Shown here one piece after another: positions 35,096 to 48,600 of a DNA stretch of 64,000 nt; position 1 is the stretch's first letter, and each line of letters starts with the position of its first letter. The DNA comes from Cyrtodaria siliqua (lineage: Eukaryota; Mollusca; Bivalvia; Adapedonta; Hiatellidae): the NCBI GenBank assembly GCA_037043455.1, contig JAWPHD010010204.1, positions 32,122 to 96,121 of the forward strand. Reading direction: 5' to 3'. Both the position numbers and the translations under genes were made by a program. The notes under the pieces were generated by a model. That model worked only from the letters and a program-made list of their open reading frames with translations. It ran no database searches and had not been told where the DNA came from.

Positions 35096-35300
35096 GTCTA
35101 TTCCAATAAAACATACATGGTACACCAAGAAGGCTCTTTCGAAATTGAATACCCACCCATAGAGGCAAAACTGAGTTTAAAGAAACTCATTTCTAACAAT
35201 ATGGTTCACCCATAGATGTTTATTAAATTGCCTTCCAGAGTTTCCGGGTATGTTTTAATGGAAAAGTCCAGGGTATGTTTTAATGGAAAATTCCTAACAC
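35096..35300 (+). pseudogene. Penelope-like fragment upstream of the RT domain
   Basis: Matches the start of the relic at 10360-10500: CGAAATTGAATACCCACC, GAGGCAAAACTGAGTTTAAA, CCATAGATGTTTATTAAATT, GCCTTCCAGAG and GGGTATGTTTTAATGGAA. The last block is duplicated. Only this part survives. Confidence 0.6.
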
Positions 35301-36040
35301 AAAAATGAAAATCTGCTTCTTTCAAAATACCGGTAGTGGGAATGTTGAAACATTGTTTAATGAGCGTTGAGTTGTGTCTCAGAGGTCGAAATTAGCACTA
35401 GCCCGAAGGTGAAAAACTAGTAAATAATAATTAGGGATAGTAAAAATCTAGAAATATTATATAGACGGCTTATGAAAATTGTAATAGTACAAATGATTAT
35501 ATAATAATTCGGGCTAGTTAACAAAAATCCTGATTTCTTTTGACTGGTTTCTGATTTAATATTTCTATGATTGTTTTCAAATTAGAAAATAGTATGGTAT
35601 GCACTTTAATTTGGTACTGTTTAGAAATTGCAATTTCTTAAAATCAAATTCTGCAAAATTAATGATCTCAAATTAAAGAAAACTATATTTAAAGCATTCA
35701 TATTTACGAAAAATGTCAAATGATATTTCACTTAAAATAAAACGGCTTAACGGAAATTGAAACTGTTCAAATTAAAAAGAATAAATATATAAAGTATAGG
35801 CCTAATGTTCATTGATTTACATTCTTTCTGTCTTTAATATAAAAACAGAAAATGTAGAATGAAATTCTGAACTGAAGTTCTGATTCTTTGGGTTTATATT
35901 TCATCTCTGTGTAAACAGGACTATGTGTAAACATTTAACAGTCCACTAACAATACTAGATATGTTGAAACATTTAGTACATACTGTAAAATCATTAATAC
36001 ACATGCATTATTTTAATTTCTTGTCAGAACCACAAATTCA
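35301..36040. other. Very AT-rich stretch without a recognisable gene
   Basis: No coding potential. A CACTAGCCCGAAGG motif near 35396 hints at an old TIR-element edge, but no partner was found. Confidence 0.35.
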
Positions 36041-36363
36041 TTTAAAGAGACACACGGCAATCTTGATTTTTTAAAAACTCACGGCGTCCCGTTAGTTTTT
36101 CTCTTCACTTGCATTTGTTCAATCATTAATAGTAATTGTTGGAATAGTTCAAAGCAAATTATTTTTACATATTACTAATTTTTTATAATAGTGCATCAAT
36201 AATATGTTTAAAAATTTGGTGAAATGTTGAAGAAAATTGAAATCTCAATTTTGTATTTAATCATATGCAAGCAGTTTTAAAGTTAAAATGACGCAGGATA
36301 AGTAAATTGAGGAGCAAATTTTAATGTTTGAATAAAACTCAACATTGCCATGTGTCCCTTTAA
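36041..36363. mobile_element. TTTAAAGGGACAC-type MITE, copy 1
   Basis: The left end TTTAAAGAGACACACGGCAA and right end TTGCCATGTGTCCCTTTAA are inverted repeats. Subterminal GGCGTCCCGTTAGTTTTTCT is shared with copy 2 in inverse orientation. About 320 bp, AT-rich, non-coding. Confidence 0.75.
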
Positions 36364-36411
36364 GGTAAATAAGCATCTCAGTGAAATTCCTTATTTAAAA
36401 CAACATTAGAA

Positions 36412-36724
36412 TTAAAGGGAAACAAGGCAATCTTGAGATATTTGAAATGGGTGTCTCGATTTATATATCCAGTATCATTTTTACTTTTACCCTGGTGACA
36501 TTTAAATAAATCAAATTTTAAGTATTCACTATTTTTTCTTATTATATTATAAGTTTTAATATATTATTGGTGCAATAATATCAAAAGTTAATAATATGCA
36601 AAAATAACTGGCTAAATACAATTCTTATAATTAACATTAATGATTGAACAAATGCAATAATGTAGAAAAACTAACGGGACGCCACTAGTTTTTGAAAAAT
36701 CAAGATTGCCATGTGTCCCTTTAA
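36412..36724. mobile_element. TTTAAAGGGACAC-type MITE, copy 2, inverse orientation
   Basis: The left end TTAAAGGGAAACAAGGCAAT and right end ATTGCCATGTGTCCCTTTAA are inverted repeats. The inner AGAAAAACTAACGGGACGCC is the inverse complement of the subterminal block of copy 1, so the two neighbours lie in opposite orientations 50 bp apart. Confidence 0.75.
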
Positions 36725-36888
36725 ACAAAATGTGATGTACATATAGCTATTAACAATTTTACAGTATGCCCATTGTTTCATTAAAGCCAAAACCAAAGCT
36801 AAACCACCATGGTAAATGTATATAAAAATATCCAGGTTTTATGTTGTCTACAGTAGTACTCTGGGACTTAGATAGTATATACCGTATT

Positions 36889-37455
36889 TCCTCTAATAAT
36901 AGCGCCCAGGCGCTATGCGAAGTGTGAATGGGGCGCTACTATTATGATACAAATTTTCAATACATTTCATCTCCTTTCCCAACCGTTTCCTTATATAATT
37001 ACTGTATCTTTTACTGTTACACCGGTATTGACTAAACCTAAACCCGACAATATACTGAGTATATCAGTCATCACTCTGCATCTGTATGATACAATATCCG
37101 TCGAACTTGACGATTACAACACGGGTTGGATGCGCATGAATTAAATAGTAATAAACGATAAACTAAATACTAAATTGAAAGAAATGAGATAAATAAAAGC
37201 GGTAATTTGTATTGATGATGATAGCGCTTTAAGGTTTATGTCTTAGACCATACAGGTGTCGAAGTAAAAAAACTCCCGTAATCAAATCCATAAGCGGTAA
37301 AGACGAAAAAAGTGTGTTTTTCAGGAACTTTTAGATTTTTGAAGAAGGTAAGGCTTCTTAAAACAGGTGGGGGCGCTTCTATTAGGGAAGGAAGGTGCTT
37401 CTATTAGGGAAAGCGCTTCTATTAGGGAAGGCACTTCTAATAGAGGAAATACAGT
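36889..37455. mobile_element. TIR element with ACCGTATTTCCTCTAATA-type ends
   Basis: The left end TACCGTATTTCCTCTAATAA, followed by TAGCGCCC, and the right end TTCTAATAGAGGAAATACAG are inverted repeats. The right arm repeats GCTTCTATTAGGGAA four times. About 570 bp, non-coding. I cannot assign the superfamily. Confidence 0.7.
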
Positions 37456-37493
37456 AATCACTTTGTTTAACAATCGCATAAAAATTATATCCT

Positions 37494-38268
37494 AATTACG
37501 CTTCGATACTCTCCGCTATAGGATCCGACGACACTGCCTTGGAGGTCACGTCAGATCGACCTTTCATCTAATCAATATTCAAGAGAAGATCAACTAAATT
37601 CAACCAATGAAATCGCACGTTTCATATTCCCTTTAGATGATGTTCGAGTGAACTGAACAAATGAATATCCACCTAAAACACATAGATCTATTCGAAAAAA
37701 GATAAAGTCTTCATGTGTTATTGCTGTGGATTGCACGATAAATCCAAAGACATGCACTAAATGGCATGTTTTATATTAAGAATACGAAGAAAATCAACAT
37801 TCGGAACAGTATCTGAAAAAATATATATTCTACCGAGATTATTGCGACATTAGATTTTCTAAATGTCTTAGTTTCGTCAGGCCCGCTTAGCTCCGTCGGT
37901 CGGTAGCAACATGGACTATTGATACGTTTTGCGAGTGTAATTTTAGTGTGACACCTAGAATCGGTCTTTTTTTATTTTATTGAATTCCGTGAAACGATCT
38001 TATGCTTTTTTCAGTAAATATTCAATAATGGTTGGTGTGTTATGTTTGTCAACGCAAAAAGTTACGGACATTGCCTCTTTTAATACCAAGTGTAGACTGC
38101 TCCACAGAGTTTGACTGAAATGAGACATGCGCAGTGAAGCAGTCAATACCGAGCAATCTTGTAGGCTGAAATCTGATTGGCTAATCATAAGGTCAATCTG
38201 ATGTGACCTCCAATGCAGTGTTGTCAGATCCTTAGTAGTGTAGACTGTAGAGTATCGTAGCGTGATAA
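37494..38268. mobile_element. Foldback element, 775 bp, arms of about 75 bp
   Basis: The left arm has TTACGCTTCGATACTCTCC, CACTGCCTTGGAGGTCACGT and CAGATCGACC. The right arm carries the inverse complement with scattered changes (GGTCAATCTGATGTGACCTC and GAGTATCGTAGCGTGATAA). The interior is AT-rich and non-coding. Confidence 0.65.
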
Positions 38269-38799
38269 AGGGTCTGATTTTAATGAGATTGTTTTTTAAC
38301 TTCGACTACATTCAGAGATAAACAGAAATTTTGAGCAATAAACAATATCTCTTAACAAGAGCTGTAGGAGAACAGAGCAGCTCGACTAGTTGCTTTGTCA
38401 AAGAACGGCATTTTTACCACTTAACAGGTTAAGAAAAGTCTGTGATTAAGAAGAGTTAAAGTTATGGTCAGTATCAACTGTAAGTTACTGTAATTCATAT
38501 GGAGCCATAAAAAAATGTATACACCCATGTAATTATTGCTGTAAGGAATCCCATCATTCCAACATAAATATTGATTGAGCTAATAGAAGTAATCAATGTG
38601 ATATGCACACATATAATAGCTTGCATGCAAACCTTTAACTGCCTTTATTGCTTATTGATTGCCCAGAATTTACAAAAGACAAAATTTACTAGAACTATCA
38701 TTGAAGGAGACGTCTACCCACGCGTTTTTGATAAGCCAAAGAGAATTAGTTGGACAGTTGAATCATCACACATTGAAACAAACAATGCAGCTAAATATT

Positions 38800-39060
38800 C
38801 TTGGAATATTTTATGCAGGAATGACAGACTTTTCGTTCAGGTTACAACATTATACAATATTAGAGTGGAACATTCTAGGTCAAAACGAAGGGCTATAATT
38901 CTGTAATAAATTAGGCAATCAACAATGTGTAATGTGTGAAGTAGAGGGACATAAGGTCATCAGTTGTTATGTGTATATGAAGTTTGGAAACAATCCATTG
39001 GAAACTGTTTGAGATTGCAAGTAATACAAATGTGTTAAGTGATGGGACGGGACAAATAAA
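38800..39060 (+). repeat. Dispersed repeat shared with 13520-13800
   Basis: The block ATAAATTAGGCAATCAACAA, then GAGGGACATAAGGTCATCAG and TATATGAAGTTTGGAAACAA, is a diverged copy of the minus-strand sequence at 13660-13770. It was once coding ([14 protein letters not shown]) but is interrupted here. Confidence 0.6.
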
Positions 39061-39360
39061 AATGTGTTATGTGACGGGACATGACGTAAAGGGACATTAC
39101 AGACAGAGTGATTCCTATAGAGCCACCCCTTCACTTTGTGAAGTGGGAGTAGAATTAAGCAACCAAATTTGATATATAGAACTGTAGACAGCTTAAATGC
39201 AAAAAAAATATGTGAAATGGGACATTTTATGGGCTTTCACACTTATGGTTCCATGGAAGCCCAGGGATAATAGGAACCAAAAATGGTTTAAATAGGGCAT
39301 GAAATATAGGAGACACAGACCTATAAACATAGTTTACATGCAGAAATAGAGGTTAAGTGG

Positions 39361-39415
39361 GATGACGATGCCAGGGTGATTACATAGCTCTCTTATTCGA
39401 ATGTCAAACTAAATT
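39361..39415 (+). repeat. Solo hairpin end of a pearl/Helentron-like repeat
   Basis: GATGACGATGCCAGGGTGAT followed by ACATAGCTCTCTTATTCGAA and a CTAA. It resembles the end of the repeat at 46490-46553, with the same TAGCTC...CTAA hairpin layout. Confidence 0.45.
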
Positions 39416-39686
39416 GAGGATAAGTGACTGATGTTGAGTCATGATTTAACAGCTAGACTGATGTTGGGTCTGCATATGCCCTCCACATCAGTCATTTACC
39501 CTTTATTTACGGTGCCGAGAATTGCTTGGAGAAAATCACCATTTCTCTGGTGCCTTTACAAGCCCAGTCCTGGTTAACATGTCCATTTCACAAAGCAGTG
39601 GTAGTTGAACAACTCAGAGTTAATGCTGAACACTAGCATACAGCAAGGCACAGTTAGAATAACAGTTCACTGACATTTATCCTAAA

Positions 39687-42600
39687 TCAATGATCTACCG
39701 TAGCTGTAGCTGTGGCCCTATCCTGCACTACTTGTCTATAGATTATTGTGACATATATGGCTAATAACAAAAATATGAAGATGTCATCTAAGAATCCCAA
39801 GATACCGAATGCAGCTTCGGGTATGATGTCGAATGGAGACACAAAATACAGCATAGCAGCTATGAAGCACACAAGGACTCGAAATCGGAACATCCAAATG
39901 AGGCCCCCAACAGAGAAGAACTCGCCGACAGCATGGCGAAGTAATGTCGGTAAGTCTCGTAAGTGTTCCATCCACTGTAATAAACAAGATGAAATTACAC
40001 CTATTGTTGACATGATCAGTAAAGGTCGATAATATTACTATTTTAGAGATTTACTAACAAATTTCTAAAGCTCCAAACAAACGATAGTTGCGTTTCCACC
40101 AGCCCGAAACTATTTTTCTCTGAGTCTACATATTTTTTTATCTGTGACAATTGTTGAATTGAATTGGGGTTTTAAGGCGCACCAACACATGAAAGGTTAT
40201 ATGGCACCTAAAAGGAATGAATATGCCAGGCTCATCCTCCATGTACATCGAGATAAAATATGGAGAACAGGCCTAGAACCTTCCCACCCTGAACTGCAGA
40301 GTCGCTGCAAATTCTATTGTAGACACTCCATTTACGCAGGAGCCACGTTATAGTTTTTCTGCCACTACTCTAGTGATATGAGCTAGATGACACCTGAAAC
40401 AATGCAGGGGTCATGATGAAGAACTTTAATGAGCATGAACAAAAAATTATAAAATGAACATGAGTTTGTGGGGGGTTTCTACCCCTCTGCCTTTCCCTCC
40501 AATGGGATCTGCATATTCTTTGCCCCGTAACCAAACGGGGCCCCCAGAACCACACGGGGCTTAATATAATTAACATGACGCCAGTTATCAATCATTTATG
40601 CATTTCAACCAATAAGATACCTCCGACACACAATGACATGTGCATCTGTATTATAAAGCATGTGTAACTGTATTATACTATATAAACCCAAGTCAATATA
40701 CTACGACATCCACAATAGGGTAGAGATATGAAGTACTGAGTCGGTGTTATTCAGCTATAATGTACATAATGATCAAGGTTCACCAGTTTTACCAGTCAGG
40801 AGTATAACTTGAGCTGTTTTGGAAATAAATTGTTTAGGTATTACAGTTCTGAGTGCATTTTTTTTCAAAACAACTGCAAAAAAGTTATTTTTTCAGATAT
40901 GCATTTGTTTTCATCTATGTTTTAAGAAAACCAGAATTTTCCTGTTAACACATGATATTTGGTTCCATTGTTTACTAATTTCCTATTACTGCTTTTACTC
41001 CAGTTTTAGCTATTTTTTCAGCAAGGCTCTTAAAGATGGTACATGTTGCACAACAAGATGGAAATTTAATAAAGTTATTTTTCCAAAAGAAAGAGAAATG
41101 AACACTGGCTCTGCATGTAAGGGAATTATATATTTCCTTGACGAAGAAAACTATTGTACATACCGATCTCGGCTCCCCAGAGAACCTCCTGTTATAATCG
41201 TATATAGAATCTACAACTGCTCTCTTATCCGGGGAATTACTGTTGTGCTCATCATGGGTAAAGTTGACCAACAATATAGTCACCTGAAAGTGCAAGCAGA
41301 TAACAATATAGTCCCTTGAAAGTGCAAACAATAGTCACCTGAAAGTGCAGGCAGATAACAATATAGTCGCCTGAAAGTGCAAACAATAGTCACCTGAAAG
41401 TGCAGGCAGATAACAATATAGTCGCCTGAAAGTGCAAGCAGATAACAATATAGTCCCCTGAAAGTGAAGGCAGATACAATACAGTCACATGAAAGTGCAG
41501 GCAGATAACAATATAGTCACCTAAAAATGCAAGCAGATCACAATATACCAATATGTGCAGTTCTACAAATTATTGAACTATTCACCAGATTTCGTCATTA
41601 TCAATAAAACGTTCCATGTTGTGATTATTTTTCGACCCCACTTTACAAATCACTACACACTATCATCAGGCGATTGGAGAGGAAAAAATGTTTTTGAAAT
41701 TTTAACATACACTCTCAAATCAACCTGTTAACCTATATAAATACCGTTATAAACAAAACACCATTGGGGGAATCACGCGCTAATGTGCATGCGCAGGAAA
41801 TTTCCCTTTTAAAATATCTGACCCTTTACGTCGAACCATTGCCTCAATTGTACATGCCCAAAAAAGTAAAAGCGTGTGCTAAACTTTTTCTGCCAAGTGA
41901 GATGACGACTACACGCCAGAGTAATTTGTGAACAGTTATTTCCCTTTAAATTATGAACGTTGAAGAAGTAAATTACACCTAATGGTACAGCTGATAAATC
42001 ATTTTTAATTGTAGATATCTTTTTCTAAATATTTTTTTTTGTGTATTCAAATGCAATGGTAATGTTTCAATTAGTGACTACACAAGTTTTCATCATCCAA
42101 ATATTGATTATTCGGTATTAAACTGAAGATGAGGATAACTACTAAATTCAGCTCAGACGACCGGCCCAATTCAGTCTATATCTATTAATGGTCATGTGAC
42201 ACTTGTTACTAAGAATAGAAACAATGTAAACACAGAATATTTATGGCAAAGGGCTTCTCTACCAGCAAAAATATTTATGAAAAGATTAGTTTTGATTTAG
42301 ATATATTAAGGAACCAACATAAAAATGGCGATATCTGGTACACAGCCAGTAGTGTTAACATTGTTTCAACTGTGCAGGATTTGCTTTGAAGAAAACAGAA
42401 ACCAGCAATATGGCTTGTCCCGTTCACACACTGTGAGTGTGCTTTCGCACACTAGTTGTTTCTCACACACTTTTTTGGTCACCTCTGACATAGAAACCTT
42501 TTTTTTATATTTGTTTTGAAGTATGTTAAATTGATAATAGGATCGCTATTATAATTACTGATTCAATTATAACATTTTTCAATCCAATCAGTGGCAAACT

Positions 42601-45600
42601 GATGCTTTGCATCATGATTTCCATGTGATTTTCACGGATTACTGTTCCTTCCATTAATCTCATATTCCATTTTATAAATACACAGCCTCAATATAAGACT
42701 TAACCATTGGATGCTTTTTAAAAGCAGCCAACTTGTTCTTTAATTTCCAAGAACTATACTCATGGCACGAAAATTCCACTCATCCGCTCATCATGACGAG
42801 TGCTTATTGATGCAGAATGAGTAGAAATTCATATAAATTCTTTAACAATTTATTAATTTGATCATTCAAATATTAACTAGGATGAGTAACTCCTAAAAAA
42901 AATTTTCCTGCCCTGTATAATACTGATAATGCTCTGTGTGTGTGGTAGTTTTTCTTTACCCATGCCCTATGGCACTGGGCCTTTTGGCGAGCTTTTCGTC
43001 AGATGATTTTCGGTTTGCAGTTGAGTCCGGGAAGGGTTGGAGTCTCTCGTTCAAAGTAGATTAGTTGGTTGCAGCAGTAGATTAGAGATGGTGGCACATC
43101 AGTGTAGAAACCCCTCGCAAAGTCTGTTGAAGATTGTTATTCCAAGTAGATTACGAAGTCCAATAGAAGATTTTGACCAATCGGATTGCCTGCAGAATTG
43201 TGACTAGGTCAATCCGATTGTCGGCTCGAAAAGATGTTTGAAGCTCCCCGACCAATCAGGACACAGGAGAATTGAAGCCTCTCTAGTAGGTCAATCCTGT
43301 TGATTGAGGATCCCGTGATTATTGTCCCGTGATGTTTACGTCCTAGAACATAACCCAAAATGGTGAACGACCCCCGGAAAGTTCCCCAACTTTTGCAAAG
43401 GTGATGTTACGGCGTCCTCCATTCTGTGTATGCTCCATGGTCTCCTCCGCCATATATGCCGTCGTCTACTGGGTTATCAGTTATACAGCTGATACAGTGA
43501 CACCAGCACACGACAGGTGTAGATCTCGTAGGTTGATTGTATCCGTGGTGGTTACGTCTCAGCAGATTACAAAAAACGGCCCTGAGAAGGGCCAGGGTAT
43601 CACCCTAGTGTGGGGTGTATACCATATCGGAACGTGCTTATACGCTTTCAACGTTCGGCTCGATGGGAAAGAAATAAATAGAAACAATCCACTGGGCCCG
43701 ACGTTGATGGTGGTCGATGATGGTCGTCACGTTCCGGATCCCCCTGCAAGACGCGTCGACATCGCTTGAAGAAACTTAGTGCTGATGACAACTTAAACAC
43801 TCCGTCGTAGATGGACACGTCCTGCTGGTTCGGTGGTATGAACGGGAATTGATGTGATAATGCTCTCATGCTCATCAGAGCCATATATCTGAAGCCAGAT
43901 GCTCCAGATGACAGTAAAGTGGTGTGCCACAACTCCAATCATCACCAACTTGGGTTGAGCAAACTGTTCATTACTTAAAAGACAAATATTTTCTAAAAAA
44001 CTGTTTTAACACAATAATCTGCATAATTATATGCATTGATTAACAGTTCATTTAAGCTGATCATACATATAATACTTACTGTCTGTCTGCATACTGGACA
44101 GCTGACCGCTCCCAGCCATCGACCATGGTGCCAATATGTTGTTATACATAAACCTGTCAAATACAGGAACAATAGTGTCATATTGTCTATAACCATAGTA
44201 ACAATATATTGTATATATGTATGGTAACTAAGGATGTGCATGGCATGGGTTTTAATTTCCATGTGCGGAGGCATGTCTGGTAGGACACAGGAATTAAATT
44301 GAATTGGGTTTTTACGTCATACCAACACAAGAAAAGTTATATGGCGCCAAACAGTGATGAAGATAAAATATGGACAATGGGCCTAGAACCTTCTAACCTG
44401 CAGAACTGCAGCAAATTCTATTGTAGACACTCCATTTACGATGAAGCCACGTTTCCACATTTGCATATGCGTTGTCATCCTCGGCCTCTAGCGAGATTTG
44501 CAGTGATTGTATTCTACCCCGGCAGTGGGGGCGGGGTCCTACCCATCTGCCTCTAGCGGGATTTGTGGTGGTTGTATTCTACCTCGGCAACCACACGGAG
44601 ATGGTGGGAAACATCATCCTTTATACCATCAGTGTCTCTGAGGTTACTGTTCCAGTATTATAAGAATTCTCATGGGTATCCAGTGAAGATTGGGAATTTC
44701 AACACAAGGTATAACTGTTATCTCAACAGAGGCTCCGCCGAGGTTCCGATAAAAATAGTTAAACCGAGAGTTTGAATTTCCTATCTGAACCAGATACCCA
44801 TGAATTATTCATTTTCATGCATATCATTGACATTTTAAAATCCATAATCGGCATACTGTGCCATTATGGATTATGGAAAATCGGCACAGTAGCAACAGAC
44901 TGTCCATACGCGATGACGTCGACGTCATCAAGCAACACAAAGACGTCATAGTGAAGCACTACAGTATGGCTGAAGAGCAGACGCTGAAATTTCAACTACC
45001 ATTTTCAAGCCCAATAAAAAAACGTTAAAATGTTGAAATATATAATTTAAGTGAAAGATGTGGTTTTTAAACACAGACAAGGAAGAAACTAAATTAACGT
45101 AATTTATAAATTTAATAGATTTGCCAGATAATTGTAAATAACTTATACCCATTTGTCGATGTATTTTGTCTTTAAAATGCTCCTGTTGTTGTTCTTCTTC
45201 TCCATTTATACTAAAGGTATTTAATAAAAATGCAAATATACGGCCATGGTGTGTTTGTAGATAATCATAATGGCACACCTAGTGTATGGCCACTACGGCA
45301 TGGCACTATCGACAAAAGGCACACCACAGCCATATATTAACCTCTAATTATTGACGTCATTGTTGATGACTTTTATCTTCCGCAATGTGTAAGATCAGGT
45401 TTTCTATCACCTGTTCAAAAACGTGGATAACTTTATCACGTATGCAAGAAAACCTAATAAAATGTGTTCATGGGACATAAAAAAACCTTCCATGTACCTT
45501 CTGAAGGGAACAACCGGATAATTAATTCTGTCTAGGACGAACCACCCACCCACCTAGCCACCTACCACCCACCCACCCATGTATGAAATCCTGGGTGGGA

Positions 45601-48600
45601 AACAGCAAACAAATATTTGTTTAAGGACGGCCTTGGTACAAGGTTTTAATTATCTCATCTGCCTGTCTGGAGATAGTACCAGGTTACAATTCAGATCAGA
45701 CCATGTGACTATTTCACAGGTAAGACATTCATAATTAGTCACGACACATTATTTACAATCACAAGTCAACCAGTTTCAATATTTATATATCATCAGAATT
45801 GCAGAATGTGTATTTGAAACGCTAAAATTCTCTCAACACAAATTCACTGGGCGCTGCTGTATTTAAACAAGACGGACCGCCTGTCGGTGCAGACACTTTA
45901 CTTTCAAGGCCATGTTTATTTATTGGGAAACTATGTTGAAGGGCATAGTTTGGCTTAATTGCATAACAGACTTATTGCACTTGTAAACCAAATTTTGTAA
46001 GTATAAAAGGGGCCATAATTTTGTTAGATTAAAAGCAGGAGTTATAGAACCTGGCTGTATGATGCTGTCTAATGATGTTGAATACATGTGTGAAGTTTCA
46101 ATCTATTATATAAAGTAGTTTGGAGACACAAGCTTACATACAAACTTTAACCAATTTTTTTTCTATGTGTATATAAAAGGACAGTTATGTTTTAAAATAA
46201 AGGCATGAGTTATAGAACCTGTCTGTATGATGTTGTCTAATGATGCCGAATACATGTGTGAAGTTTCATTCCATTATGTAGTTTCTAAAATACAATCTTA
46301 CATTCAAACTTAAACAGAACGTTTTTTTATGTATAAAAGGGTCATAATTTTGTTAAAATAAAAGAATGAGTTATTGAACCTGGTTGTATGATGTTGTCCA
46401 ATGATGATGAATACACATTTGAAGTTTCAATCCATTACGTTAAGTAGTTTCAGAGATACAAGCTTATATACAAACTTTAACCCGGACGCAGACGATGATC
46501 AAGTGATTACAATAGCTCTTTCTTTTCTTCGAAAAAGTCAAGCTAAAAATAATGTGCAATATGTTTTTTAATTGGCTGACAGATTTGGTAACTCGGTTTA
46601 ATGCATATCCAGGATCATTCTACAGAAGTCTGGGTCAAAATGGGTTATGAGTCAAAATAAATATTGTTTAAGACATACCACAGAATATGTGTCCACAGTT
46701 CGTCTGGATTGCGTATTCTGCTGTCCCTAGGCACACAGGACACTGATGCTGACCATGGTTCTCTCTGATTGGACGGTGTCTGGACCCATTTGGCTGTGAT
46801 TGGTCAGAATCTCCATTGGGCTGTTGGGCTTCGTTGTTTGTCCTCTGGTGATTCACTTCCTCTCTGACTGCTTGAACATTTTCTTCACTTTCTGGGTGGA
46901 TTCTCTGATTCAATTCTCCCCTACAAGAAATTATGGTAATAATTGTTCTCCTCAATAAACGTTTTATTCACACATAGTACTTAAGACAGGTCCATATCTT
47001 TGTAGACAATTCAAAATAGCCAATCTTCTTAAGGGGATAAAAAAAAAAAAATATTTGTGTATATTTTTCTTTCATTTTTGTGTTCTTGTGTATTTTTAAA
47101 CAAAAATAAATTAACGTAGGATATTTTTGAATAACTTTTACACGTATATCCTCAGTGCTGGGAACTTACATTTATTTTGCATTTATGGGCATTTATAAAG
47201 TGTTAGAGTATGTGCCAACAAAACAAGTTTTCACAATAATATATACCCACCGTAAGTGACAATGATAATGGCATTACAGGGCCAGGGCATTTTCTATTTT
47301 TCTTGGTATCCCATGGCGCCAAAAAATGGACCCGTTCCCATACCAATTAGTGTCCTTTTCCCCAATTGTTGAAAAAATTCCCAATCTCAAAAACAAAATA
47401 ACTGTTTTCATGTATGTCCTACCGATACATCTCTTATGTTACATACTAATCAATATCAGTGGTATGTTATTGATGTAATAGTGTAATACAGTTAATGATG
47501 ACAAATGTGCTAGTGACAGTCAACCTATAGTTAATGATGACAACTGTGCTGGTGACAGTCAACCTACAGTTAATGATGACAACTGTGCTAGTGACAGTCA
47601 ATCTACAGTTAATGATGACAACTGTGCTAGTGACAGTCAACCTACAGTTAATGATGACAACTGTGCTAGTGACTGCCTACAGTTAATGATGACAACTGTG
47701 CTAGTGACAACCTACAGTTAATGATGACAACTGTGCTAGTGACAGTCAACCTACAGTTAATGATAACAACTGTGCTAGTGACAGTCAACCTACAGTTAAT
47801 GATGACAACTGTGATAGTGACAGTCATCCTACAGTTAATGATGACAACTGTGCTAGTGACAGTCAACCTATAGTTAATGATGACAACTGTGATAGTGACA
47901 GTCAACCTATAGTTAATGATGACAACTGTGATAGTGACAGTCAACCTATAGTTAATGATGACAACTGTGCTAGTGACAGTCAACCTAAAGTTAATGATGA
48001 CAACTGTGATAGTGACAGTCAACCTACAGTTAATGATGACAACTGTGCTAGTGACAGTCAACCTACAGTTAATGATGACAACTGTGATAGTGACAGTCAA
48101 CCTACAGTTAATGATGACAACTGTGCTAGTGACAGTCAACCTACAGTTAATGATGACAACTGTGATAGTGACAGTCAACCTACAGTTAATGATGACAACT
48201 GTGATAGTGACAGTCAACCTATAGTTAATGATGACAACTGTGATAGTGACAGTCAACCTACAGTTAATGATGACAACTGTGCTAGTGACAGTCAACCTAA
48301 AGTTAATGATGACAACTGTGATAGTGACAGTCAACCTACAGTTAATGATGACAACTGTGCTAGTGACAGTCAACCTACAGTTAATGGTGACAACTGTGAT
48401 AGTGACAGTCAACCTATAGTTAATGATGACAACTGTGATAGTGACAGTCAACCTATAGTTAATGATGACAACTGTGCTAGTGACAGTCAACCTACAGTTA
48501 ATGATGACAACTGTGATAGTGAGTCAACCTACAGTTAATGATGACAACTGTGCTAGTGACAGTCAACCTATAGTTAATGATGACAACTGTGATAGTGACA

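Noticed and set aside
39748..40032. Plus-strand open frame at 39748
   Set aside because: Antisense shadow of RNF170 exon 5, whose minus-strand protein is clearly conserved.
40819..41319. 166-residue plus-strand open frame
   Set aside because: It lies antisense to RNF170 exon 4 and its flanking AT-rich intron and array. No domain is recognisable.
41775..41800. NRF1-like TGCATGCGCAGG as a promoter
   Set aside because: It is deep in an intron with no GC-rich context or first-exon signature.
43401..43769. 122-residue plus-strand open frame in RNF170 intron 3
   Set aside because: No recognisable domain, no splice context, and the surroundings look like an old repeat.
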